DNA from: a virus
IMG/VR virus record: IMGVR_UViG_3300026097_000070
Coordinates: 1-30,962 of that record
DNA: 30,962 bases
Reading direction: 5' to 3' (one strand)
Shown here: positions 22,423-26,867 of the stretch, piece by piece
Layout of the letters: the number at the start of each line of letters is the position of its first letter
Numbering within the stretch: position 1 is the first letter of the stretch
Position numbers and translations under genes: made by a program
The notes under the pieces: generated by a model
Databases searched by the model: none
What the model saw: the letters and a program-made list of their open reading frames with translations, nothing else
What the model was told of the DNA's origin: nothing

Positions 22423-22605
22423 ATATACCCTTTCTCGATCTGAAAAAATTTTTAGATCCAAAATGACAAAAATCTGAATATTTTATTAGTGTGTATGATA
22501 CACGATCACAGATAAAAAGTCAAACTAGGTTAGTGCGCACACCGATACGACTTTACAAAAAAATACCCGTACGGGTTTATAGAAAAATACTGGCACGCCC
22601 TAAAC

Positions 22606-22644
22606 AAAAACTACCCCTAGGCGGTAGGTGGCACCTAGGGGTAG
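22606..22644 (-). terminator. Intrinsic terminator of minus-strand island
   Basis: Read on the minus strand: CTACCCCTAGG, 12-base loop, CCTAGGGGTAG, then TTTTTG. An 11-bp perfect stem plus T-run, 18 bases after the stop of the 57-residue gene. A second weaker one (ACCCGTACGGGT plus T7, 22564-22575) follows. Confidence 0.85.
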
Positions 22645-22661
22645 GGGGTGGTGCTTAGTCC

Positions 22662-22835
22662 CTAAGCGGGGACCAAGTCTGACCAAACAGCGTCTAACTT
22701 GAAGACGATAGAGTAGTAGCCTTCGCCACTACCGATTCGGCTAAGCATTTCATCTGCCTCAGCCATAGTGCTGAAGGTGTCAGACTCCATGATAACCTCA
22801 GAGGTTTGACGGTTGAATACTTTTACTTGATACAT
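22662..22835 (-). CDS. Small minus-strand protein (57 aa)
   Basis: 57 residues: MYQVKVFNRQTSEVIMESDT, FSTMAEADEMLSRIGSGEGY and YSIVFKLDAVWSDLVPA. The short alpha/beta plan, starting with a strand, a turn with ExxDTFSTMAEAD, a helix and another strand, is like many small phage proteins of unknown role. It is the second gene of a two-gene island opposite to its surroundings, with its own TGTCAGTGGT promoter upstream and a strong terminator directly after. The ribosome site is weak (AGAAAG with A-rich spacer). I do not recognise a family. Confidence 0.72.
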   Translation of the reverse strand: MYQVKVFNRQTSEVIMESDTFSTMAEADEMLSRIGSGEGYYSIVFKLDAVWSDLVPA

Positions 22836-22868
22836 TTTTTTCTACTTTCTTTTTTCTTACTTACTTAT

Positions 22869-22897
22869 ACAATACCATTGACCACTGACATTGACTA
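22869..22897 (-). promoter_or_regulatory. Boxed promoter P2 (minus strand)
   Basis: Minus strand: TAGTCA, one base, TGTCAGTGGT (22890-22881), CAATGG, TATTGT (22874-22869). The only boxed promoter on the minus strand; it lies directly after the stop of the 44-residue gene and serves the 57-residue gene. Confidence 0.65.
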
Positions 22898-23029
22898 ACC
22901 GATAACGGTAGCCAACTCAGGATATTCAGCGTATTCATACGCACAAACGAGAGAACCTTCGTCCTCTACAGCAGGAACATAGTTACCGCAAGTTTCGCAG
23001 TAACCCATATCTAATAGTTCGTTATACAT
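22895..23029 (-). CDS. Small CxxC protein (44 aa)
   Basis: 44 residues: MYNELLDMGYCETCGNYVPA followed by an acidic segment with one more Cys (SLVCAYEYAEYPELATVIG). The CETC knuckle suggests a half zinc-ribbon; a metal site would need a partner or dimer. An excellent ribosome site (AAAGGAG, eight-base spacing) supports it. First gene of the minus island. Promoter: TTGACT and TATTGT at 17-base spacing, without the TGTCRGTGGT box. Confidence 0.72.
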   Translation of the reverse strand: MYNELLDMGYCETCGNYVPAVEDEGSLVCAYEYAEYPELATVIG

Positions 23030-23069
23030 TGGTATAACTCCTTTCTTTTATCTAATCTTTATACTACTA

Positions 23070-23098
23070 ACAATAGTACCTATACCCCGAAAAGTCAA
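23070..23098 (-). promoter_or_regulatory. Box-less promoter of minus-strand island
   Basis: TTGACT (23098-23093), 17-base spacer, TATTGT (23075-23070) on the minus strand. Its -35 is near consensus, unlike most boxed promoters. Confidence 0.55.
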
Positions 23099-23107
23099 GC
23101 CCGCTCT

Positions 23108-23117
23108 CGGCGTGTCG
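23108..23117 (+). repeat. CGGCGTGTCG box
   Basis: Copy between the divergent units; its orientation is inverted with respect to the adjacent minus-strand promoter. Confidence 0.6.
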
Positions 23118-23163
23118 CAAAAATAATTCTATTTCCCAGGTAACTCACAGGTGGGGCCGGTCC

Positions 23164-23193
23164 AGGCCGGCCCTGTTAGCAAGTTGTGGATAA
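23164..23193. repeat. GGCCGGCC boundary and DnaA-type box
   Basis: AGGCCGGCCC (23164-23173), preceded by a diverged copy (GGGGCCGG at 23153-23160), then TTGTGGATAA at 23184-23193, whose complement TTATCCACAA contains the perfect DnaA box. Confidence 0.6.
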
Positions 23194-23211
23194 CTATTTT
23201 TGGTGTACACG

Positions 23212-23250
23212 GCGTGTCGCCTTGCATTTGTCGGTGGTGGCTGGTACTGT
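23212..23250 (+). promoter_or_regulatory. Boxed promoter P1 with CGGCGTGTCG
   Basis: CGGCGTGTCG just upstream, TTGCAT (23222-23227), T, TGTCGGTGGT (23229-23238), GGCTGG, TACTGT (23245-23250). Drives the 44-residue gene at 23280. Confidence 0.7.
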
Positions 23251-23279
23251 ATAGGTATAGATAGAAAGTAGGTAGTAAA

Positions 23280-23414
23280 ATGAAAATCAAAGTAACACTA
23301 AACAGTGGAAACGAAAAGTTTCTATTCTTCAGCGAGTTTGCTCGCAAGTCAGTAATGGCTAAGTATAACCAACTCGTTTCTGAAGGCGAAATCCAAGCCT
23401 TCGAGTTGGTATAG
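23280..23414 (+). CDS. Small protein with KYxQLVSEG motif (44 aa)
   Basis: 44 residues: MKIKVTLNSGNEKFLFFSEF, then ARKSVMAKYNQLVSEGEIQA and FELV. A beta strand, a helix and a final strand are likely. The KYNQLVSEGEIQAF block is nearly repeated in the 58-residue protein at 23916 (KYRQLVSEGTIVEF), so these are paralogues. Leader AGAAAGTAGGTAGTAAA is also shared with 23916; AAAGTAGGT is one base from the ideal ribosome site. Function not recognised. Its last codons carry the -35 region of promoter P3. Confidence 0.75.
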   Translation: MKIKVTLNSGNEKFLFFSEFARKSVMAKYNQLVSEGEIQAFELV

Positions 23415-23436
23415 TGTCAGTGGTAACTGATAGTCT
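23408..23436 (+). promoter_or_regulatory. Boxed promoter P3
   Basis: GGTATA (overlapping the previous stop), G, TGTCAGTGGT (23415-23424), AACTGA, TAGTCT (23431-23436). The box starts on the first base after the stop codon. Drives the 45- and 48-residue genes. Confidence 0.7.
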
Positions 23437-23462
23437 TAGAATAACAAGAAAGGAAAACTAAA

Positions 23463-23600
23463 ATGATTGCTTATCCACTATCGATAGACAAAGTCTATGC
23501 TGACTGTGTTAGTTGTGACGCTGTTCACATTGTAGACAAGTATGTGACTTATCACTTTTGTAATCACTGCCGTTCTTCACTCCGTAAGCGAGGTGCGTAA
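23463..23600 (+). CDS. Small zinc-ribbon-like protein (45 aa)
   Basis: 45 residues with Cys15, Cys18, Cys33 and Cys36 (CVSC and CNHC), a classic four-Cys zinc ribbon, and a basic end (SSLRKRGA). Likely binds one zinc; nucleic-acid or protein contact is typical for such folds but the target is unknown. The leader AAGAAAGGAAAACTAAA, also used at 24249 and 24630, provides AAAGGA. The stop overlaps the next ATG (TAATG). Confidence 0.75.
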   Translation: MIAYPLSIDKVYADCVSCDAVHIVDKYVTYHFCNHCRSSLRKRGA

Positions 23601-23746
23601 TGGGCTGGCTGTCTGTAAGCGTGTTGCTGATGGGTGTGGCTATGTCGTTCCACGATACCCTGTGGGTTTGGGCTGGTCTGTTCTTCCTGGCGTGGGTAGG
23701 TCTGTCTGCCATAGAGATGCGGTTGCGACCAGACAAGTGGAACTAA
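23600..23746 (+). CDS. Small membrane protein (48 aa)
   Basis: 48 residues, almost entirely hydrophobic: LSVSVLLMGVAMSF and then LWVWAGLFFLAWVGLSAI, two likely short transmembrane segments, ending in a charged EMRLRPDKWN tail. It overlaps the zinc-ribbon stop and is thus co-translated. No lysis, exclusion or superinfection family is recognisable; a small membrane protein expressed among accessory genes may alter the host envelope, but that is speculation. Confidence 0.68.
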   Translation: MGWLSVSVLLMGVAMSFHDTLWVWAGLFFLAWVGLSAIEMRLRPDKWN

Positions 23747-23747
23747 T

Positions 23748-23788
23748 CGGCGTGTCTACTTGACATCGATCGAAAGTTGGGGCCGGCT
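23748..23788 (+). repeat. CGGCGTGTC-CTTGACA and GGGGCCGGCT boundary
   Basis: Following the stop: ATCGGCGTGTCTACTTGACA, then GGGGCCGGCT (23779-23788), an imperfect copy of the GGCCGGCC palindrome. No -10 fits the TTGACA here. Confidence 0.5.
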
Positions 23789-23839
23789 CGACTGTATCTA
23801 CCCTACAAAAAACACACCCAAACTTTGTGCTCTAGGTAG

Positions 23840-23868
23840 TTGAAATCTGGAGAATAGTGTGAGATGAT
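23840..23868 (+). promoter_or_regulatory. Box-less promoter for 58-residue gene
   Basis: TTGAAA (23840-23845), 17-base spacer ending GTGTGA, GATGAT (23863-23868). The following TAGTTATATAAAG is identical to the start of the P4 transcript, which helps fix the -10. The TGTCRGTGGT box is absent. Confidence 0.45.
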
Positions 23869-23915
23869 TAGTTATATAAAGATAAAGAATAGAAAATATA
23901 GAAAGTAGGTACAAA

Positions 23916-24092
23916 ATGTACAAAGTAATCGAATTCAAATCAAATGGTTCAGTAAAGACTACTGGCTTGTTCAAGAATGAGACTATGGTCTCGGTTCTTC
24001 CTAAGTACCGTCAATTGGTATCAGAAGGTACCATTGTAGAATTCATCGTAGTTGATGAAGATGGTAAGCCTTACCTAAACGGTTCTTACTAA
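23916..24092 (+). CDS. Small protein with KYRQLVSEG motif (58 aa)
   Basis: 58 residues, mostly beta: MYKVIEFKSNGSVKTTGLFK, NETMVSVLPKYRQLVSEGTI and VEFIVVDEDGKPYLNGSY. It looks like an extended paralogue of the 44-residue protein at 23280, sharing the QLVSEG block and the AGAAAGTAGGTA leader. No catalytic or metal site is visible. Together the two suggest duplication of a small accessory gene together with its leader. Function unknown. Confidence 0.75.
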   Translation: MYKVIEFKSNGSVKTTGLFKNETMVSVLPKYRQLVSEGTIVEFIVVDEDGKPYLNGSY

Positions 24093-24093
24093 T

Positions 24094-24157
24094 CGGAGTG
24101 TCGGCTTGACAATCCGACAACTTTGGCCGGCCCGCCTGTGGATAACTTTGTGGATAA
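24094..24157. repeat. Boundary element with two DnaA-type boxes
   Basis: CGGAGTGTCGGCTTGACA after the stop, GGCCGGCC at 24125-24132, then TGTGGATAA at 24137-24145 and again at 24149-24157 (12-base spacing), each the exact complement of the DnaA box TTATCCACA. A degenerate third unit (TGTGGAAAC) follows. Confidence 0.6.
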
Positions 24158-24183
24158 GATGTGGAAACTATTTTTACGATCCT

Positions 24184-24224
24184 CGGCGTGTCGGTTTGGT
24201 AATGTCGGTGGTATAGGCTATGCT
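24184..24224 (+). promoter_or_regulatory. Boxed promoter P4 with CGGCGTGTCG
   Basis: CGGCGTGTCG (24184-24193), TTGGTA (24196-24201), A, TGTCGGTGGT (24203-24212), ATAGGC, TATGCT (24219-24224). Drives the 53-residue gene. Confidence 0.7.
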
Positions 24225-24248
24225 TAGTTATATAAAGAAAGGAAAACT

Positions 24249-24410
24249 ATGACTAGACACTATTTCTCAGACTGGCTAGATGAAGACTGCCTGCGTTGTG
24301 AAGAATGCGGAATGAATGCCCTCGGCAAACACTCCACCTGTGAAGAATACACAGCCTACAACCAAGAGCGTAATCGTCAGTTGCGTGAGCGTTTGGTAAC
24401 AAAACCATAA
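24249..24410 (+). CDS. Small Cys-containing protein (53 aa)
   Basis: 53 residues: MTRHYFSDWLDEDCLRCEEC, then GMNALGKHSTCEEYTAYNQE and a basic Arg-rich helix (RNRQLRERLVTKP). Cys at 14, 17, 20 and 31 with a His nearby could bind zinc. The KHSTCEEYTAYNQERxRxLR end resembles other small phage zinc proteins, but I cannot name the family. AAAGGA ribosome site in the shared GAAAGGAAAACTATG leader. Confidence 0.74.
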   Translation: MTRHYFSDWLDEDCLRCEECGMNALGKHSTCEEYTAYNQERNRQLRERLVTKP

Positions 24411-24414
24411 CGCT

Positions 24415-24455
24415 CGGCGTGTCGCCTTGACACGCTTCCCCCAATAGACTAATGT
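24415..24455 (+). promoter_or_regulatory. Box-less promoter P5 with CGGCGTGTCG
   Basis: CGGCGTGTCG (24415-24424), TTGACA (24427-24432), 17-base spacer, TAATGT (24450-24455). CGTGTC and GACACG form a 6-bp dyad overlapping the -35. No TGTCRGTGGT, but a perfect -35. Confidence 0.6.
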
Positions 24456-24481
24456 TAGTACTAACAAGAAAGGTGGCGACT

Positions 24482-24601
24482 ATGGCCAATATCAAACACT
24501 ATACCCCCTGCGGAACCTGTGGGCAGACTTGGGCAACTGCTCACCTAGTCTATGTCGGCGGTGCTGACCTTCACTGCCGTACCTGTGTCAGTGGTCGCTG
24601 A
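24482..24601 (+). CDS. Small zinc-ribbon protein (39 aa) ending in a promoter
   Basis: 39 residues with CGTC and CRTC (Cys10, 13, 32, 35): a minimal four-Cys zinc ribbon (YTPCGTCGQTWATAHLVYVG). AAAGGTGG upstream serves as ribosome site. The last codons, encoding CVSGR-stop, are the box of promoter P6 (TGTCAGTGGT within TGT-GTC-AGT-GGT), so the end of this protein is constrained by, or derived from, a promoter element. Function unknown; a nucleic-acid contact is typical of such ribbons. Confidence 0.72.
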   Translation: MANIKHYTPCGTCGQTWATAHLVYVGGADLHCRTCVSGR

Positions 24602-24607
24602 TACACT
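24579..24607 (+). promoter_or_regulatory. Boxed promoter P6 (inside gene end)
   Basis: GTACCT, G, TGTCAGTGGT (24586-24595), CGCTGA, TACACT (24602-24607). The box lies within the last codons of the 39-residue gene; the TG of the extended -10 is part of its TGA. Confidence 0.65.
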
Positions 24608-24629
24608 AAAACCAAACGAAAGGAAAACT

Positions 24630-24818
24630 ATGTCATACCAATATAATCCAGATGTCACCGAACTCCGTCAGGCTTGGGAAGTAGCCTACGGCGAAATGGG
24701 AGTCTATCTGCTCTCGGGTGCTATGTTCGTCAATATAGACGACGGCACTAAAGAAAGACTCTACAAGCAAGCACTAGACAAAGTGCGTGAAGACCTAGAA
24801 GAAAAGGGGCTTGTCTAA
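24630..24818 (+). CDS. Small hypothetical protein (62 aa)
   Basis: 62 residues from the ATG at 24630 with AAAGGA in the shared leader; the frame stays open upstream but that part overlaps the previous gene and promoter. Sequence: two helices (DVTELRQAWEVAYGEMGVYL and ERLYKQALDKVREDLEEKGL) around a short GAMFVNIDDGTK turn. No metal or catalytic motif. The stop overlaps the next ATG (TAATG). Unknown function. Confidence 0.72.
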   Translation: MSYQYNPDVTELRQAWEVAYGEMGVYLLSGAMFVNIDDGTKERLYKQALDKVREDLEEKGLV

Positions 24819-25063
24819 TGATGACTCGCAAAGACTATGTGAAGGTCGCTCAGATTCTCTCAGAGTACCGTCAGAGTATTCCCGCTGAGGACTATCACGA
24901 TTTGGTGATGGACTTTGGCAAGATGATGAAACTGGATAACGATAGGTTTGACTTGTCCCGCTTCATGATTGCCTGTGGCATTGACATGAAGGCACTGGTG
25001 ACTCATGCCATGAGCACTTTGCCCAAGCCCAAGCCCGCTAGCGAGCATGTTAGCCTAGCATAA
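24818..25063 (+). CDS. Small helical protein (81 aa)
   Basis: 81 residues; the start may be either of two adjacent ATGs. Helical throughout: YVKVAQILSEYRQSIPAEDY, LVMDFGKMMKLDNDRFDLSR and a FMIACGIDMKALVTHA helix, ending in a Pro/Lys tail (LPKPKPASEHVSLA). The plan resembles small phage proteins in which a residue stretch around NxRFDxxRFxxACG is conserved in many actinophages; their role is unknown. Co-translated with the 62-residue gene. A UUCG hairpin follows its stop. Confidence 0.72.
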   Translation: MMTRKDYVKVAQILSEYRQSIPAEDYHDLVMDFGKMMKLDNDRFDLSRFMIACGIDMKALVTHAMSTLPKPKPASEHVSLA

Positions 25064-25064
25064 A

Positions 25065-25086
25065 CGTATGCCCTTCGGGGCATATG
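25065..25086 (+). terminator. UUCG-capped hairpin plus GGCCGGCC
   Basis: CGTATGCCC-TTCG-GGGCATATG forms a 9-bp stem (one G-U pair) capped by the very stable UUCG tetraloop, right after the stop. GGGGCCGGCCC follows at 25086-25096. No long T-run, so it may protect the 3' end of the mRNA rather than terminate alone. Confidence 0.6.
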
Positions 25087-25174
25087 GGGCCGGCCCAGCC
25101 GCTTTTCCAGTTAGATCATTTACGAAGCAATTTATGAAGATCGCAGAAAAAATCGCAGAAAGTTTTCCAGTTTA

Positions 25175-25215
25175 CGGCGTGTCGGTTTTGCTATGTCAGT
25201 GGTCTGTGTTAGTGT
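25175..25215 (+). promoter_or_regulatory. Boxed promoter P7 with CGGCGTGTCG, leaderless
   Basis: CGGCGTGTCG (25175-25184), TTTGCT, A, TGTCAGTGGT (25194-25203), CTGTGT, TAGTGT (25210-25215), six bases, ATG at 25222. The predicted start is the A of ATG. Confidence 0.7.
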
Positions 25216-25221
25216 TTAGTT

Positions 25222-25443
25222 ATGAACACATTAGATGAAAACCCAACCCAAGTATTTTGCTCGCAGTGTGACTTTGTCACCCCTAACTTTATTGAGTGGG
25301 CAGGTGAGTTCTACTGCGAGGAGGAGTGCGTAGCCTACCTCCCCACCGAAGCCTCTATGGAGGAGCAGGACTTCGGCAACCCCGATGCCGATTGGCTTGC
25401 CTCTGCTGGCTGGGGTGACGACGAGGACTACGGAGCCTGGTAG
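25222..25443 (+). CDS. Acidic zinc-finger-like protein (73 aa)
   Basis: 73 residues. Cys13/Cys16 (CSQC) and Cys32/Cys36 (FYCEEECVAYL) make a likely zinc site, like a TRASH/FCS-type finger that contacts proteins. The C-terminal half is strongly acidic with two Trp-Gly motifs (DADWLASAGWGDDEDYGAW), reminiscent of DNA mimics or acidic interaction tails. Translation is almost certainly leaderless: no ribosome site and a -10 ending six bases before the ATG. Unknown function. Confidence 0.75.
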   Translation: MNTLDENPTQVFCSQCDFVTPNFIEWAGEFYCEEECVAYLPTEASMEEQDFGNPDADWLASAGWGDDEDYGAW

Positions 25444-25444
25444 G

Positions 25445-25473
25445 GGGCCGGCCGCGTTATAAAACCGTTATAA
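25445..25473. repeat. GGCCGGCC boundary and tandem CGTTATAA
   Basis: GGCCGGCC at 25446-25453, immediately followed by CGTTATAAAA (25455-25464) and CGTTATAA (25466-25473) as an 11-base tandem. An inverted CGGCGTGTCG (as CGACACGCCG) comes about ten bases later. Confidence 0.6.
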
Positions 25474-25501
25474 TTAATTTTACGACACGCCGCAGATCGA
25501 T

Positions 25502-25530
25502 TTGCGGGTGTCAGTGGTCAGTGATAGGTT
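25502..25530 (+). promoter_or_regulatory. Boxed promoter P8, leaderless
   Basis: TTGCGG, G, TGTCAGTGGT (25509-25518), CAGTGA, TAGGTT (25525-25530), six bases, ATG at 25537. Confidence 0.7.
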
Positions 25531-25536
25531 GTAGTT

Positions 25537-25692
25537 ATGAAGCACAAAGGTAACGAGAACAAGCCTTATATCGAGGCTATGCGTGAGATTAGAAAGTCTA
25601 ACAAGGCTGGCACTCACGCTGACAAGCGTACCAAGCGTGCTCGCACAAGACAATCAAGCAAGTACAAAGCAATCAAAGATGGAGAAGAATAA
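25537..25692 (+). CDS. Small very basic protein (51 aa)
   Basis: 51 residues with about a third Lys/Arg: MKHKGNENKPYIEAMREIRK, then SNKAGTHADKRTKRARTRQS and an SKYKAIKDGEE end. Such composition suggests binding to DNA or RNA, or a role in condensing nucleic acid; no family is recognised. Leaderless start as for 25222. It opens a four-gene overlapping operon (25537-26448) with stop-start overlaps at 25692, 25967 and 26116. Confidence 0.72.
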   Translation: MKHKGNENKPYIEAMREIRKSNKAGTHADKRTKRARTRQSSKYKAIKDGEE

Positions 25693-25967
25693 TGGGAGCA
25701 ATGAGGGCAATGGATATTGCTGACAACTTCGACCTTGAGGAAGGTATTAAGATACACCTTAGAACAAACCACTACCCTGCCGTACCTATCGAGATGGTTC
25801 CAACGTGCCTTGAGGCTATTGACGCTGTGAACACCGAAAGCGACTGGGAAAAGTTGATTACGTTACCTCATGGAGTATCGTACAAAGGCTTGACACAAGC
25901 CCCCGCCAGTGCTATTATTGAGCAACACCACCTTGAGTTCTGGATTATCGAAAGCGAGTTGTACTAA
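25692..25967 (+). CDS. Conserved small phage protein (91 aa)
   Basis: 91 residues. The core IKIHLRTNHYPAVPIEMVPT, LEAIDAVNTESDWEKLITLP and APASAIIEQHHLEFWI is a pattern I associate with small proteins conserved among actinophages, with a helical body and an invariant NHYPxVP turn; no activity is known. No membrane or metal motif. TAATG overlaps on both sides place it in the same operon as the basic protein. Function unknown; a virion role is unlikely given its place among accessory genes. Confidence 0.72.
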   Translation: MGAMRAMDIADNFDLEEGIKIHLRTNHYPAVPIEMVPTCLEAIDAVNTESDWEKLITLPHGVSYKGLTQAPASAIIEQHHLEFWIIESELY

Positions 25968-26119
25968 TGACTGACACTTACCTTATCGACAAATGGTATA
26001 TACAATATGCTGATGGTACTTTAGTACCTTGCCAAAATAAGGCAACAGCAGAGTATCTCGTAAATATCGGTGACGCAGAGCGTATCGTAGATGTCACTAG
26101 AGAACTGATGAAGAAATGA
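25967..26119 (+). CDS. Small hypothetical protein (50 aa)
   Basis: 50 residues: MTDTYLIDKWYIQYADGTLV, then PCQNKATAEYLVNIGDAERI and VDVTRELMKK. A short beta hairpin followed by helices; one Cys. It is read through overlapping start and stop codons (TAATG at its start, ATGA at its end), which is the main support. The pattern of a strand plus KATAEYLVxIGDAERIVDV resembles small phage proteins with unknown role. Confidence 0.68.
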   Translation: MTDTYLIDKWYIQYADGTLVPCQNKATAEYLVNIGDAERIVDVTRELMKK

Positions 26120-26448
26120 AAGACGGAACCTATGTCGTCAGGCTAGATGACGAAGGGCTCCCAATGCTCGCTAATCAAATAAATATGTCTGATGGGTATT
26201 GGGTATCTGATGACACTGGTGTATCCGTTCACGGAGAACTGGAGTCTAACGCTGTACTAGATGCCCTTAGCCTAATGGATATCAAAGATGGGGAGATTGT
26301 TGGTGTCTGGCAGAATAAAGAAGTGTCGTATATAGACAGGTCTTATCACTTTAGAAATAAAAACACCGCCCTAAAAGCAGGGGAAGCGTTTCAGCAGATT
26401 GCTATCTGGGATTGCGCCAACTCCAAGGCTCTCGACATTCGCTATTAG
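26116..26448 (+). CDS. Hypothetical protein (110 aa)
   Basis: 110 residues, mixed alpha/beta: GTYVVRLDDEGLPMLANQIN, a DGYWVSDDTGVSVHGELESN segment, DGEIVGVWQNKEVSYIDRSY and a terminal helix (NTALKAGEAFQQIAIWDCAN). No recognised domain, metal site or membrane segment. Last gene of the 25537 operon. The EIVGVW...DRSYHF region might be a small beta-barrel. Unknown function. Confidence 0.7.
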   Translation: MKDGTYVVRLDDEGLPMLANQINMSDGYWVSDDTGVSVHGELESNAVLDALSLMDIKDGEIVGVWQNKEVSYIDRSYHFRNKNTALKAGEAFQQIAIWDCANSKALDIRY

Positions 26449-26457
26449 CGGGTGATC

Positions 26458-26511
26458 GGGGCCGGCCCCCGAAACCGTTACCAAGCCGTTACCAAAAATA
26501 TCCCATATGGG
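26458..26511. repeat. GGCCGGCC boundary, tandem CCGTTACCAA, palindrome
   Basis: GGGGCCGGCCCCC (26458-26470), then CCGTTACCAA twice in tandem with 11-base spacing, then CCCATATGGG just before the -35 of promoter P9. Confidence 0.6.
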
Positions 26512-26512
26512 C

Positions 26513-26541
26513 TTGACAATGTCGGTGGTGGCTGTCATACT
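26513..26541 (+). promoter_or_regulatory. Boxed promoter P9
   Basis: TTGACA (26513-26518), A, TGTCGGTGGT (26520-26529), GGCTGT, CATACT (26536-26541): the only copy with both a perfect -35 and the box. The leader holds a GGTGGC/GCCACC hairpin before CCCCTAACAG and the ribosome site. Confidence 0.72.
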
Positions 26542-26601
26542 TAGTATATCAACAAAACAACGGTGGCTGGCTCGCCACCCCTAACAGTAAGGAAGCAAAC
26601 T

Positions 26602-26748
26602 ATGAACACTCCCACTATTGGAGAAGCATACACCACCGCTCAGTCTGGCGTTACTGGCGTTGTCCAGGAAATCGTCAAGAACGCTAGCGGTTCGTTCCGC
26701 GTTCGCCTTGATGTGAACGGTCAAGAGCGTTGGACTACCGTAAAGTAG
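26602..26748 (+). CDS. Small beta-barrel-like protein (48 aa)
   Basis: 48 residues: MNTPTIGEAYTTAQSGVTGV, then VQEIVKNASGSFRVRLDVNG and QERWTTVK. The pattern of GVTGVVQEIVxxxSGxxRVRLDVNGQERWT is like a small five-strand barrel (SH3 or KOW-like). AAGGAAG precedes the ATG at 26602; a longer frame upstream covers the leader hairpin and is unlikely to be used. Stands alone between a boxed promoter and a 14-bp terminator-like hairpin, so it is a single-gene transcription unit with a structured leader. Unknown function. Confidence 0.72.
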   Translation: MNTPTIGEAYTTAQSGVTGVVQEIVKNASGSFRVRLDVNGQERWTTVK

Positions 26749-26756
26749 TCTAACCT

Positions 26757-26796
26757 GTGTGGGGGGAGAGCCACCTACTTTCCTCTCTCCCCACAC
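26757..26796 (+). terminator. 14-bp hairpin after 48-residue gene
   Basis: GTGTGGGGGGAGAG (26757-26770) pairs with CTCTCTCCCCACAC (26783-26796), one G-U pair, 12-base loop. No T-run follows, and promoter P10 begins two bases later. This unit lacks the GGCCGGCC palindrome, so the hairpin may replace it. Confidence 0.6.
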
Positions 26797-26797
26797 C

Positions 26798-26826
26798 ACC
26801 TCTATGTCGGTGGTCAATGATATAGT
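26798..26826 (+). promoter_or_regulatory. Boxed promoter P10
   Basis: ACCTCT, A, TGTCGGTGGT (26805-26814), CAATGA, TATAGT (26821-26826). The expected transcript begins near GTAAGCAAATCCCC (26833-26846), a start block shared with P12. Confidence 0.68.
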
Positions 26827-26867
26827 TATGAAGTAAGCAAATCCCCCTATTGAGAGAGAGAATAATA

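Noticed and set aside
23760-24106. TTGACA at 23760 and 24101 as promoter -35s
   Set aside because: No TANNNT lies at 16-18 bases; GC-rich GGCCGG sequence occupies the -10 place.
24552-24629. Longer N-terminus for the 62-residue gene
   Set aside because: The extension overlaps the 39-residue gene and promoter P6, and AAAGGA stands before ATG 24630.
26520-26545. Mycobacteriophage L5-type stoperators (GGTGGMTGTCAAG)
   Set aside because: GGTGGCTGTCAT at P9 is similar, but the other thirteen boxes do not continue with TGTCAAG; the conserved part here is TGTCRGTGGT, a different motif.
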